A stretch of 64,000 nt of DNA from positions 2,857,867 through 2,921,866 of the forward strand of contig CAJNOP010000002.1 in NCBI GenBank assembly GCA_905250075.1, given 5' to 3'. Each line of letters opens with the position of its first letter. The first letter of the stretch is position 1. The notes below the pieces were generated by a model that was not told the DNA's origin, ran no database searches, and was given only the letters and a program-made list of their open reading frames with translations. The translations under genes and the position numbers were made by a program. Origin of the DNA: Rotaria sp. Silwood1. Its lineage: Eukaryota > Rotifera > Eurotatoria > Philodinida > Philodinidae. Shown here piece after piece: positions 35,570 through 48,700 of this stretch.

Positions 35570-36265
35570 TTAAGTTGATAAATTCTTATGTTCATTTTGA
35601 GGTCGATGAATTCGAGCATGTCGATCAAGATTTCCTTTGTGACTAGTTGAATAAGAACACATAGGACATAAGAATGCTTTTTGACCTGAATGAATCGATT
35701 GATGTCGTCTTAAAAGTGCTTTACGACAAAATGTACGTCGACACGTATCACAATGATAACCACAACGATGTTCTGTATTAACATGTGCACGAAAATGTGC
35801 TTTACTTATAAATAATTGATCACAACAATCAATTGGTTCTGAAAGTATTTCATGCATTGTTTGTATATGTCGTTTAAGATTATTTAATCGATTTGTTGCA
35901 TATGAACATTGTGGGCATGATAAACGACGACGAACTTTTGAATTTGATGAAGATATTGATGATGATGAATTTTTTCCAAGACAATTTTCTGTTGTTAATG
36001 AAACATGAGACTCTTTTTCTATTGAAACAGTAGGAATGATAGTTGGAAGTGTTAATAACACTGTTGGTGGTGGTGGTGGTGGTGGTTGTTGAAGATATTG
36101 ACCAAAAAGATGTCGAAAAAATACTTCATGATAGAGACGAAATGAAGAATCCAGTTGAAAGAGTGAAGATGGTAATGGACAAAAAAGTGAAGGCAACAAA
36201 ACTGAATTGGAATTTGTTTGCAGATTTGGACTGAATAACGACCTAGAGATAATTGAAAATGACAA
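35570..36265 (-). CDS. C2H2 zinc-finger protein
   Basis: A 231-residue frame with four finger positions, a presumed nuclear DNA-binding regulator. Finger 1 has C117, C120, H133, H138. Finger 2 is degenerate: adjacent cysteines C147-C148 replace CxxC, with H161 and H166. Finger 3 has C172, C175, H188, H192, and finger 4 has C200, C203, H216, H220. A proline run (61-67), encoded by a CCA/CCX repeat, and a serine run (100-109) precede the fingers. The start is uncertain: TTATCTCTAG just inside the frame (about 36243) looks like a 3' splice site. The real first exon may lie upstream, with the ATG at 36265 inside an intron. I cannot name an orthologue. Confidence 0.75.
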   Translation of the reverse strand: MSFSIISRSLFSPNLQTNSNSVLLPSLFCPLPSSLFQLDSSFRLYHEVFFRHLFGQYLQQPPPPPPPTVLLTLPTIIPTVSIEKESHVSLTTENCLGKNSSSSISSSNSKVRRRLSCPQCSYATNRLNNLKRHIQTMHEILSEPIDCCDQLFISKAHFRAHVNTEHRCGYHCDTCRRTFCRKALLRRHQSIHSGQKAFLCPMCSYSTSHKGNLDRHARIHRPQNEHKNLST

Positions 36266-36976
36266 ATTGAATATAACAGTTTTTTTTTCATTCCATTTTT
36301 ACAAATACACTCGACCAATCATCTTTGATTCAAAAATTTTTAAAAATCAACAGTTTCTTTATACCAATAGAACTTCAAACAGTAACTTGTCGACTTTTTT
36401 TTTATTAATCCATTCAATTTTTATTTCTTAGTAAGGATTCTTGAATGCTATACTTACTCATAGTAAGAACTCATCATCCTAATGTTATTGTTCAGACTAT
36501 TAAAAATGACAAATGGACATGAAATCTGTGAATGTCATTGAGCCGTGTGGTCGTTTTTTTTTTTCTTCGATTTTTTTTCTTTTTCTTTTCATCTTAAACA
36601 TCATCACAATCCACACACGTACAAGACGATACTCTATTGCTCATGAATACGAGATCGAACAAAAACAATAAAAAAGAAAACATTCGATTAAAATTGACTT
36701 GACTCGCACATCTTTGTATATCTATCTAAAGAGACATGTTGATGTTTCATCTCTCGGAAAAACTTAATCATTGCATGCGTAAATGTGTGTGTGTCAAAGA
36801 AGAAAAGTATTCGAAGGTGAAGAAAAAGGAGAGAAACAACGATGACGACGACACCGGTGATAAACGAGCATGCATTAATTGAATGGCGTTTGAACTCACT
36901 TTTCCCTAGTGACGTTACATTAGGTGTTCATTATGAATACAAAGAAGTAAGAGAGAGACAATGAAAAAGAAACATG
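36266..36976. other. Spacer between zinc-finger gene and SUEL/CUB receptor
   Basis: May contain an unrecognised first exon of the zinc-finger gene. A 40-codon plus-strand frame at 36841-36963 has no support. Confidence 0.4.
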
Positions 36977-39212
36977 TCAAATGTCATCCCAAGAATTGAT
37001 TTGTCGTGGTTCTTGGTTTGGCTTTCTTTTATTCAATAAACCATGATTGTGATTTGTTAAAAAAGAACATTCTGATTTAAGCTCAACACAATCTTCTTGT
37101 TCTTCATAACGTGATTTTGGTAATTGTGACTCAACTAATGATTGTGATAAAGAACGTATATGATATTCTGATAAAGTGGAATCAACATCATGATTATGAT
37201 GATATCGATTATTTGTTGCAATTGAATCGATTCCAAGAGTTTTATGACCACGAAATAATAATGAACGAAGCGTTTTTAAACGATTTGATGCTGCTGCTTG
37301 AGGTAATATTCGATCTCGACGCACTAAATGATTTGACATTATTGACGAATCATCAAGACGTAAGGATGATTGTGAATGATGACGACGAGGATGTACTGGC
37401 GTTGGATAATTTGATGTTGTTGTTTTCGTTTCACTACCTAATGTTGCTGGATGAGGATACAAATTTTGGCAAGATGTAGTCGATTTGGAACGGGATGGTC
37501 TATATACATAATATATACATATACAGGATATATAACAATAATAATAATAGCAATAATATAAGACGATAGAAGATGCAGTTGCGTGCTGTGTAGGAGGATT
37601 AACGAGCCGATTTGTGCTTACCGCAACGAAAAAATGAACCATATGAGAGCATTGATCATGATCAGAAGAAAGATGACAGCAGCAACAACACAGACGACAA
37701 TTAATGTCATATTTGAACGACGAAAAGATGACGAATTAGGAAATAAATCTAAATTTTTTAATTAAAATGAAAAAAATTAAATTAATACAAAAAAAGAATT
37801 ATTTCTCTTTTACATCGTTTATAAATTGATTGATTAAGACCTTGCAGCTGTGATTGTTGTTTAACGCCAGCTAACAACATAATATCCTAAAGAAAAAAAA
37901 AAGAGACGAAGATTTCATGCTTTAAAATATGCTCACACACTTTATGTTCTTCAAGTGTACCAAGTATAGGCGGAGCTACATCATGTCCGGATGGAAATCG
38001 TTTTATTAAATCATTGGGATGAGTAACAACTAATGACGGCGATGGTACTTCTTCTCGTTCGCCTCCGCCTTCTCGTCTTTCTTGATCAATAGGAACATTC
38101 ATTTCGTTATTCATATTAGAAGCGTGTAAAGAAGGCTGTTGTGATATATTTGGTGCGGGAAATTTTGTTGACGCTGGTGGCCGACTCACAGCTGGTGCAA
38201 CATAACATTGTAAGCGTACGGTTGCATTATTTGATACAGGTAAAACAGAATATTTTATTAAAAATCCACCATGTTTAACAGAAGCTAATGTATAAAAACG
38301 AAGTGTAACATTTTGTTGAACATTGCTAACAACTGTCAGTGGATCTTGTGTAAGACATTTCGTTTGAAAATCTTGTCCAAGCCATAGAATAAGGCCAGCT
38401 TCAGCACATGTTGGCAAACGAAAATCAATAACTTCAAGTACGATAGCATGACCTGGTGATGCAAATAATGCACATGGACAATTAAGATTTGGTGAAAAAC
38501 CATGTGGATAATTTGGTGTTGAGAGAAAACCATATGTTAAAGTTGTATCTTGAGGTTGACAGACATTTTGAAGCGAATATTCTATAATATGATAATTATG
38601 ATAATAAGAATTCTTATTTTCTGTTCATTAGAAAAGCTAATTTTATATAATAACATGCATTGTTTGTTTTTTTTTCCTATCATGGCAGATTTCGTGATCT
38701 TCTTTTGTGTGTTTCTTTGTTATTTAGTTAGTCAATTTTTGTCATTTCGATGATATTTTAATATTAAAAACAAACGAAGAAGAATACAGACCTGCAATAC
38801 ATTCAAATTCAGCTTGAACATATGATGCAGCTAAATTCCAACAATCTTGTAATATTAATGGATGTTCAACAACACGAACTGTACAATTTGTAGTTGTCAA
38901 ACAAATAATATCTTCATGCGGTACATCCATTGTACAATCTTTATCAATATATGAACAATCATTTGACCATGAATAACCATAAATAACACGTCCCAATTTT
39001 ATTAATTGATTATTTGGACATCCAAGTGACAGTGCACCACTTTTTATTTCATCCAAACAATAACTTTGTTTTGAATGACCTAATTGAGTTCATACATTAA
39101 CAAAAAAAAAACAAATCATAATAATAATAATAACGTTGCAAAAATTATCTTTATACTTGCCTATACGAGCTAAAACTAGAGAAGGTAAGTAGAAGACTAG
39201 GACTAAAAGCAT
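36977..39212 (-). CDS. SUEL-lectin/CUB single-pass receptor
   Basis: Six exons (39212-39161, 39079-38792, 38581-37941, 37886-37841, 37748-37622, 37499-36977), all in phase, give 558 residues. Order: signal peptide (1-15), SUEL/galactose-binding lectin-like domain (about 25-113, many Cys), CUB domain (about 120-222, with the typical STPNYPHGFSPNLNC start), a linker rich in Ser/Pro/Glu, a membrane helix (about 357-382), and a basic, Ser-rich cytoplasmic tail ending WDDI. The tail end could be a class III PDZ ligand. SUEL domains bind sugars in lectins and latrophilins; CUB domains bind proteins. It is probably a cell-surface adhesion or guidance receptor. The SUEL domain recalls EVA-1-type receptors, but the CUB differs. 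Intron 1 uses a GC donor (AG|GCAAGT), required for frame. Confidence 0.85.
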
Positions 39213-41976
39213 ACTGTATAGAAGTGTTGCTTTCCTAGTCAAAATAACTCAAGTCAATGACTGTATTTATTGTTGTCTATTCTTTTCGTTCTCTAATTGC
39301 ACATATGAACATTGCCCAGACAAGAGACAAACACCCGTCGCATGAATGTTTGTATATCCGTCCTTTCCGGTAACAAACATTGTTTCATCACTGAAGCCAG
39401 TTATCGTTTCTTTTCTAGGTACATATATTGTTGACATAACGTGCGTAAGCTTATCATTCATTCGGTTTATTCATAAAAAAACCTATCCATATACCGTTTT
39501 TTTTTAAGAAACAAAAATAAAAATACTGAATTTATATTTCTTCATTCTATAGAATTAATTCATATGAACATTAGTACGTTAAAGAATTGAAACATATGAC
39601 CATTAAATATTTAAATTGCGATTAGAAGCGTTTATAAGAAAATGAATATTATATCAAAGATTTTTTAGCAAAATAATTAATTTAGCAGAATATTATATAG
39701 ATTAACGAATGGAGTGTCGAAAGCATTTAAAAATAAAGCAAACTGATTAGTTTTCACACATCCTTTTTCTTTCTTGAGAGTAAGCTTGATTGAATTCGTT
39801 TGTTTTTTTTCAGTTCTTAATTAACATCATTCATCATTGAGTATGATATTATGCTATCATTTTTTTGACATGAATATTTTGATAAGGAAATTGAGATAAC
39901 TAGAAATCAGTTTTTGATTATTCGACAATTCGAACTAATATATTTCTCGTTAATATTAAGTATATCCTATTAAATAAGACACATGTGCTGATAGAGAGTA
40001 TCTATTGATTTTTTAATCTTTATTTCCACATAAAATCTGTACGATAATTGTCATCTATAAGCATAGAGTCTCTCAAACAAACGTTTAAGAATAACAAACA
40101 ACAAATAAATAATCAAAAGAGAGTCTTAGTATCATCAACATTTATATTTGACGTTTGATCGCTTGATGCATTGTAGAACAAGAAAGACAAAGGCGTCGAA
40201 AAAAAGAGAGAGAAAAGCACAGCGATTTAGTACTAACAAAACAAAAATCTGTCCATAAAAAAATAACCAAGAGAAAAGAAAAGAAAACCGAGACCTAAAC
40301 AAGAAAATGATGTTTATAGAACGAACAACGCAAATATAGCAAAAAGAATATCTATCTATCTATTTATTAACTAGTCCTTGGATCGCATCCGAGAAAAGAA
40401 AATAAGTCGTATAAGAAAATTAAGATTGGCTGTTGTGCGTCTATCCATCTGTCAATGATTCTTAATGGTTGCTGTTAACAATAATAAGTTTGCTTCGATG
40501 ACCATAACGTATTTATCGTCCTTTTTTTTATCAATAGGTTGTTCTCATTTTCTTATTTTTCTTTTTTCTATTCAAACTAACAATAGTTGATTTTCTTATT
40601 TTCATTGATTTCTTTTTCTTATCGATACAGCTAAGTCAGGTAGGATCATCAATACTGATAGGATATCGGCAAAAAGACTCAAATGACTTTATTTTCTACT
40701 TGATCTATGGTATTATGATATTGACAGTCGTGAATTGCTTCTGAAGAAAAAAAAATGATAAAAACGAATAGAGAAAAAAAAGGAAAATCTCTTGAGAAAG
40801 ACAATCATGAACTGTTTAAACCTGTAGACTGCTCAAATGAAAAGAGAAAAAATTAAATATACTGACGAGAAAAATGATCCCATGAGATAACTAAGGATTT
40901 AGAGAAGAAATATATCAATGGCAAAGAAAAAACAAGCAATAAAACTCAGTTTTCTGAAACATCAAAGAAAAATACATAGGAAGTTCATGTAAAAGTAATA
41001 TGAAGAAATACAAAATGGCATTAGTTCCAATCATAGTTGACTAAGTATAGAAAAATTTTTATTATATCCTAATAACAAACAGAAATGCAAGTCATATTAG
41101 TCCATCAACCTGATTTGTCCTATTGACAAACAATAGTTATATCAGTACCAAGATACATGAGAGGATTTCATAACTATAAGAAATTTTCCACTACAAAATG
41201 GCATAGAAATATACCTAAGCTTATCGACATTTAAGAGTTATAAATATTAGATTTTTTTCTAGATATATATCTGATTGATAACTATGTCTTCTTTTGTTTC
41301 TTTGTTTTACTTTTACTTTAACAGAAATTTTTCAGCAATATTGTTTTTAAATTAGTTCATTTCGTTGATTGATATATATGAGTAATATAGAGGAGGAAAC
41401 AAAAGAACAAGAAATGCTATGTTTCTTTTTTTAAAACGTTCATTCGGAAATAAGAACGTTTATGTAATTAAAATATTTTTCTGTAATGCAAAAATAACAA
41501 TTATCAGAAACAATTATAAATCATTTTTTCTTAGTTTTTTTTCTTCTTACATATGCATATAAAAAGCTATTTACAACTTTTTTTCTACAATACTTTCATT
41601 TCTCAGATGTCATATTTGATTAAGAGCAATAGTAACATGATGAGAAAAGGCAACATTATACAGTGTTGGATTCTCAAGAGACTAGACAAGTGCATGCATT
41701 TTTATATACAACAAATAAAAAACTAACTATTGTCTGTTGTTCGATAGTAATAGTAATGAGAAGTTGTTCTTGCCTACGTTTTTCTTTTTTCTTTTTGTTT
41801 TTGCGTCATGTGCACACCGACACATTTTACTTGAATTAGTAAAAAAAAAAAGCGTAATATAATATCTTTTCCTTTTTTTCTTTCAAACAATTTCAAAACT
41901 GAACTTTCTATTTGTTTTTCATTAGATAGGTATTATTTTTTCTAACTTCTTTGTCATATTCAGACAATTATTAATA
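39213..41976. other. Intergenic between divergent genes
   Basis: About 2.8 kb, AT-rich, with no supported gene. It separates the minus-strand receptor from the plus-strand calcium sensor, so both promoters lie here. A 3' splice site (GACTAG, ending 39235) lies 22 nt before the receptor start. Confidence 0.55.
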
Positions 41977-42680
41977 ATGGGAAATAAAATTGAAAAAAAT
42001 CGTCTTGATCAAACCGTTATTGATAAATTAATGGAAGAAACAGGCTTAGAACGTGAAGTTATTATTGCATGGAGGTAAGTAAAATATGAAAGAAAAAAAC
42101 AAATATATTATACAATATTCAGTAATTTCTTTTTCTTTTTTGTTTATTTATTTATTAGAAAACAATTTCTAATGGCTTGTCCATCAGGCAAAATGAATCG
42201 AAAAAATTTTTATAAATTCTATCGTACATTACGTGTTGAATCAGATGAAAAAGTTAAGGAAATAGCCAATTTTGTTTTTACGGCATTTGATCGTGATTCA
42301 AATGGAAAAATTGATTTTAATGAATTTCTTTGTATGTTTAATTTTAATTTTCTTCCATAAAAATTTATATAGAAATTTCTTTAGGTGGTTATGCTATAAC
42401 TTCATTAGGTACGATGCGTCAAAAACTTGATTATGTATTTGCACTTTATGATAAAGATAAAAACAATTCAATTGATCGAAAAGAAATGATAAGAGTTATA
42501 TCGGCTATGTATGATTTATTAGGAAAACCTAAAAAAGATTATCCACCTGAACGTTGTGTTGAAGATGTGTTTTCATTAATTGATGTTAATAATGATCATA
42601 CATTAACTAAAGATGAATTTATTGATGGTGTTTTAAAAAATCCTTATCTTTCCGATATCATATCACCATTTAATGAATAA
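41977..42680 (+). CDS. Neuronal calcium sensor (NCS) family protein
   Basis: Three exons (41977-42074, 42159-42331, 42385-42680) give 188 residues, the usual NCS length. It starts MGNK, so Gly2 is a likely myristoylation site for calcium-dependent membrane binding. EF1 is the family's inactive hand (ACPSGK, about 39-44). EF2 (D77-E88, DRDSNGKIDFNE), EF3 (D113-E124, DKDKNNSIDRKE) and EF4 (D157-E168, DVNNDHTLTKDE) have acidic residues at positions 1, 3 (Asn in EF4) and 12. The join FNEFLCGYAITSLGT fits the family across the last intron. It could be nearest to neurocalcin/hippocalcin/VILIP or to frequenin; it is too diverged to choose by eye. A CAG 3' splice site ends 13 nt before the ATG. Confidence 0.93.
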
Positions 42681-44600
42681 ACATATTTTTTAATGTTGCA
42701 ATATACAAAAACAAAAAAAAAACAAACAAACGTTACTTATATACATATGTATATGTACGTGCATAATGGCTCCCAAAATTATTCGACCAGGCTTATTTTC
42801 AATTGCTTTTTTTTCGTTGCTGTAAACGCTAATAAAAATTCAAATAATGAATTGTATAAAGAATTTAATTTTTAACAAAAATTCTTGACAATGAAGATAA
42901 TTGCCAATTTTCTGAGAATAACGTCTATGAACAAGCAAGATTTTCAGGTCCGAAAATTTGCAAATCTGATTCTGTTTAGATTATTTAGAATGACAGAATA
43001 AACAACTGTTGATGATATGAAACATCTTTAACCTCTCTAAGATATTGTCTTATTTTTGATTAAGATAGATTAACCTTGCTAATGGTATAAAAAGTTCTTG
43101 TCCTAGACGAAATAATTGAAAAAAGACTGACTTTTGTCCTCTCGTAAAATTGATTTATCTTGTTTCAATAATTATGTTCATAGCTGGAAGACGTTTCATT
43201 CTGTAGAGAATTGTTTCTTCTATCATTTTAGGTAATCCAAACAGAATTATATTTGTAAATTTTAGAACGTAAAATACTGTGTTTATGATGTTTCAGAGAT
43301 CTTGATCTTGAGTAACTGGCAATTATGTTCATTTTCAAATATTCTTATTCGAAATACAATTTTCTATTCAAATAACTATTGAAATTCTTATTAGTGTTTA
43401 CAGAAGTGGAAAAAAAAAGATTATTGAAAATAGTCGTAATCGATTAATATTTTTGATAGCTACTGTGTGTATATATGTGTACATATATTTGCATTTTTCT
43501 GTGTCATTTCTTTTCTTTTTTCTTTTCTTGCCGGTGCTTATATATATTTATATACATATATATATATAACCTTTGATTTTGCTTATCTTTCTGTGTATAT
43601 ATCTGTAGTATAAAATAGTATGCATGAATATATGTGTTGGAATGTCTCATGAGATATTGACTAACCATGGGGTCTAATTTGGATAGTAAAGAAGAATAAG
43701 AAAAATTCATATTTTTTTTGCTTTTAATTTGAATAAGAGAAATATGGAGAATATTTACATATTAGATTTTGTGACAAGAACTTTTCAATTAGACAAAATA
43801 ATATAACTACAACTTGAAACTATTATTGGAAAAACAAAATTGTTTATTTTTTAAATTATGAGCGAAATAATAATAAATCATACAAAAGAAAAGTTTATAC
43901 TCAGTGAACGACATTTTCCTTTCGAGAATGACCTGTAATTTGGCTTATTTGTGATCAAAATGATTGTTTTTTTTTTGTAGAAAGTCGTGTTTATTTATCA
44001 AAAATTGAACTAATTTATATTGCATTTATTATGTATGGTATAATAATAAGAATTTAATTTTCATGTAGAAAACAACAACAACAACAATAATCATGTGATT
44101 ATATTTTGATGCCTGAGTAATTATTAATATATAACAAGAAAAGACCGGAAATAGTCCAGTATTTAACTGTATATTAATTACAAGATACAGTAAAAATCTT
44201 GTTATTTGCACTATTCCTTTTGATCAACAGTAAGTCTCTTGTGACTATAGTTGAGAATGATTCAAGGCTTTTTCTTGATAACATATGCTAATATTATTTT
44301 CAAAAAAATAATTACATTTAATATCAAATGTTAAATGAGGAGGAAAAAATGGAGGTTTTCGTTAAATAATTATTTTTATTACATTTTTTTAAAACTATAT
44401 TAATAAAAAGTTTTTTTTTTAAATCAATACTTAATAAGGTATCATGATCTGATAAGAGATAAGAGAGAAAAATAAATGGTAACTATATTCATCAAGAATC
44501 TGTTTGCTTTGTAAAAAAAATGCACTGTAAAAAAAGGAGAGCGTCCACCATTGTGATAAGAACCAAAAAGTCAACGTTTTTTCTAATATAGTCAAACAAT
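42681..44600. other. Spacer between two plus-strand genes
   Basis: AT-rich with TATA-type simple repeats at about 43540-43570. No gene seen. Confidence 0.55.
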
Positions 44601-45746
44601 ATGGCCGATTATCGTAAATATTGACTTATTAAAATGACTTTGATCATAAATATATAACTTTTTGTAGGCCCATCTAAAAGATTATTACTACTTTCTCTTT
44701 GTTTTATATTCAGTTTTATAATTATTACATTAATTATAAGAAATTCTTCTTCAATTAAAAATACTAAAAAAAATATTGATTCGATTGCATCAACGACTAG
44801 TTGTAAACATGTTTCAATAGATGAATTAGATCGATGGTTTCATTCTAAAACATGGCATGAAATTCCAAAAATAATTCATCAAACATGGAAAAATAAAACA
44901 TTACGTGAACGACAAGCACGTTGGAGTCAAACATGGTGTGAACAATATACTGATTGGTATTATCATTTATGGACAGATGATGAAAATGATTTATTTGTTC
45001 AAACGAAATTTCCATGGTTTTATTCAACATATAAACAATTATCACCAGCTATTCTTCGAGTGGATAGTGTACGTTATTTATATATGTTATATTATGGTGG
45101 ACTTTATGTAATATATTGATTTTTTTTTCTTTTTGAAAAAATATAGGAAATATTTTTTGATTTATAGATTGATTTAGATTATGAATCAGTACGTCGAGTT
45201 GATGAATTATTTATTAATAAATATATAGTACTTTCTTTAATAAATTATTCATTTAATTCCATGAATAGTGTACCAAATTCATGGCTTGTTTCTCGACCTA
45301 ATCATCCATTATGGACATATATTTTATATCGAATTATGTTATTATGGTCTCGTGCAACAGATCAAGAAAGGAATAGTTTTTGGAATGGTAAAGCAGAATT
45401 TTTTACTGGACCACAATCACTTTTTGAAGGTTTAATGTTTTATTTACATTCAAATCAACATACAGCTCAAACACTTGATCAACTTTTTGGAAATAAAGAA
45501 AATCAAAAATCAGATTCTATATTAGAAGTTGCTAATATAACATTTTTAGGACCAAAATTAATCAATGCATATGATTGGATGAGTGGCATTGGTACAGATG
45601 TATGTTCAGCAGAAAAACCTACATTTAATGAAAATAAATGTAAAGATATTGTTAAACCAATTTATGCTATTACTTATTGGTCACATTCATATGGACATGG
45701 ACATGAAAATGATGCTAATTATTTAGAAAATAAAAAAGCTCGTTAA
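44601..45746 (+). CDS. GT32-type glycosyltransferase with DXD motif
   Basis: Three exons (44601-44613, 44668-45107, 45168-45746) give 343 residues. The tiny first exon supplies ATG and four codons plus one base. A 3' splice site (CTAATATAG) ends 9 nt before the ATG, supporting this start. Type II anchor at about residues 9-28, then IPKIIHQTWK, the fold's first strand in GT32 (OCH1/mannosyl-inositol-phosphoceramide type) enzymes. LRVDSVRYLYMLYYGGLYIDLDYES follows, with the metal- and nucleotide-sugar-binding DXD at D153-L-D155. Expected site is the Golgi, transferring a sugar (mannose, galactose or GlcNAc in relatives) to lipid or protein. The TGPQSLFEG motif downstream is also typical. The acceptor is unknown. 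Confidence 0.88.
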
Positions 45747-48700
45747 GATTTTGTTAAGTTTTAATTTTTGAAATTATTTCTAATATAAAGGTATTATTAA
45801 TTCTATATTTTATCATTTGTAGAAGTGAACCTTCTGTCTGTTAATGTGATAAAAGAGAAACTATCAAAATGAATGAGTCTTTCATCGCAATCGATTAGTA
45901 GTGTTAATTTGAAATATATTAACAATCATTATTTCGATAGTACACAGCAAATGATATATTAAAATATCAGTTATAAATACTTTTCAATGAGAATTAATTA
46001 TCATTTCTAGATTTTTAATGATTTATTTCACTGTTTGACAATGAAAAAGTTCTGTAGATTTATGTTTCCTAACCTTCTAGAAATTTATGACAGAGGAACA
46101 TTTTTCGCTACGATAAACTAATCAATTTTATTCTGTTGTTTTCATACGTAAAACAACCTATTATTTAATTGATGAATGTCTTTATTAAACTATTTCACAT
46201 TGGAGAAACATAATTTTGTTAACTAATGATTCATAATTAAAGACACTTTTTGATATATCATCGTAAAGAAGATTTAAACATTTGTTTTTATTGAATATAT
46301 TAAAATAAGTAGAATTATCAAGTTTTAATTCAATAATCAGTATAAATATCAGAGGATGAAATCGACATCATCTGATTTATTAATGTTGGATTTTAGAAAG
46401 TCATCTGAGAAAGTAAAATATCTATGGTTTTATCTCCTGACGTAGTCTTGAGAATTTCCGCCAAACATAAAAAGAACTAAATTATTTGCTTCGATTCATT
46501 TTATGCTACCGATGTCTGTGATGATCTGATGATTCTTGTTAATATAATGCTTAAGATTGTATATCGAAGGAGAAACAAATTCTTAAGAATACAATGGAAA
46601 CAACAGAATGTACTAAATTAGCTATACTCAGACGCACACACCAGATAAATTTTTTTCATATTTTTTCACACGCACAAACAAAGCTGCGACATATGTGTTA
46701 AATCTTTCGCTGAAGTGTTACTGATGGTAATCATTAATCTTCGATAGTCTATCTACTAAACAATACTTACTAATTATAACATCAATTATACTACTCAATC
46801 ATTACGTTTATTATTGCGGAAAAACACAATATACTTATAGCAAAAAAAAGTACCCTTCAGAATAGAAAATGAAACATAGAAAAGAGTACATAAATAATAG
46901 CAACAACTAGAAAAAAACGTCGTAATTCATATCTAGAAGATAATCGTCTTAACTTTTCTTATACTTAATATTTGTATGACATATGCTGATTACATTTGAT
47001 TATCTATAAAGAGAAATCAATTGCCAAATGTACAATTGACTATTTGTCTACGTTGCAATCATTATTTTTTATGTTGCATATATGATTGCTCATGAAATAC
47101 TTCCTTTGACAAAAGCTAGCGAATATTGTGAAGAAAATTAGTCAAACATGTGAATGCTTCTGGGCAACAAATTCACATGAGTTGTCATAAAGCTATAAAC
47201 GCAGTTGATATCTGGCGACACAGACCTATTGATAGCATCGAAGATAAATGTGTAGAAAAAAAAGATACGCAAGACCGAATGCTAACAAGATTGTCTTATC
47301 AAACTTGAAGATCTATTATCATAATTACTTACAAAAAATGTACTAGAACCTTTGAAATGTATACAAACATATAAAAATACTAACAGTTAAATTGTTCAAG
47401 CTATCGCTAACATAAAATAAGAGAGTACATTACATGAAAGACATTTATAAAAGTCACCGAGAAACTTTCCATTATCTGATACGCAAAATACTGGAATAAA
47501 TATGCGTCAACAATGTAAACAAAATCAATCGTATGATTAACACCAATAAAAGGGCAATCTAACAGACAAATATGTTGACGAACATGCGTCAATGAATCCA
47601 TTCAGAACTCAATGACATCCGCCATACCAAGTAAATCAATTATCTATTGAAAGTCTTCCATCCTTAATTTATGTGGTTCTTATGGTAAATACAATGCATA
47701 AATGTTATACATTGATTAATTAATCTCGCACATATCTATATATTATTTCTACTTTACTTATTCTAATGTTAACACAAGACTTAAAAGTACAAGGTTGAAA
47801 GTTGCATAAGTAGGAAAGAATATCTTCTGATAATGAACGACGTTCAACAGTGACAGAAGAAAATAAGAGAATAGAGTTATATATACAATTCAATACAAAC
47901 TCATCAAACTTGTAAAAAGAATAATGTTTGAAAAAAATTCTAAAACTTATGTGATGACATCAATTTCAGCTTTTTTTTTATACGTGAATTGTAAATGAGA
48001 GATAATTATTTTTCAATAATAAACAAAGTTTTAATATCAGTTTTTTCGATAGTTAAAAAGTTGGAAATCAGTACGAAAAACTAATGTAATAGATTATCAA
48101 TTGAAAATGTTTGCTTTTACAAAAATATTTCTTTTGTGATCTCAATGGCCTACTATACTCGATATAAGTCATATGTAGTAAAAATCGAAATTAAATAAAT
48201 ATTATTTTAATAAAAAGAAACTGACATTTCACTCTATTTATACGGCCATTATCAAACTATGTGTATTCAGCCGTTAGTTTTTGTTTTTGGTATTATTGTT
48301 TTCACTTGAAATGTCAAATGATGAATCCAATTTAGTTGAAAGTTATATAGAACGAAAGATCATGGGTTAATGATCATTTTGATTTTAAAATTCCGGTATT
48401 TTGATTCGATCATAGCTGTAAAGAGGACCTATCTTCATAACCTACGAAAAGGGCATTTAGTTATTGATACTATGCATCAATATGAGCGCTTCTTTGATAT
48501 AAAATAAATAGTGTTGGAGAATGATTTAAAGCTATTCCTATAATCCTTTGTTCAGTCTACATTTGCATAACAGGACCATTCATGATGATTAATATTGTGA
48601 ATTTACTAGAAAGTATAGAAATTTTTCAATGCGTATTTTTTGAGTCTGAAATATCCATTGGCATTGCGTTTGTTGTTTAATTATTATTATATTAATGAAA

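Noticed and set aside
35999-36265. Overlapping plus-strand frame (MEVLITLLVVVVVV...)
   Set aside because: Shadow of the proline run and N-terminus of the zinc-finger gene.
36841-36963. 40-codon plus-strand frame starting MTTTPVINE
   Set aside because: No splice sites, domain or neighbours support it.
37111-37479. Plus-strand 122-codon frame opposite the receptor tail
   Set aside because: Antisense of the cytoplasmic-tail exon, whose splice phase and stop fit the receptor.
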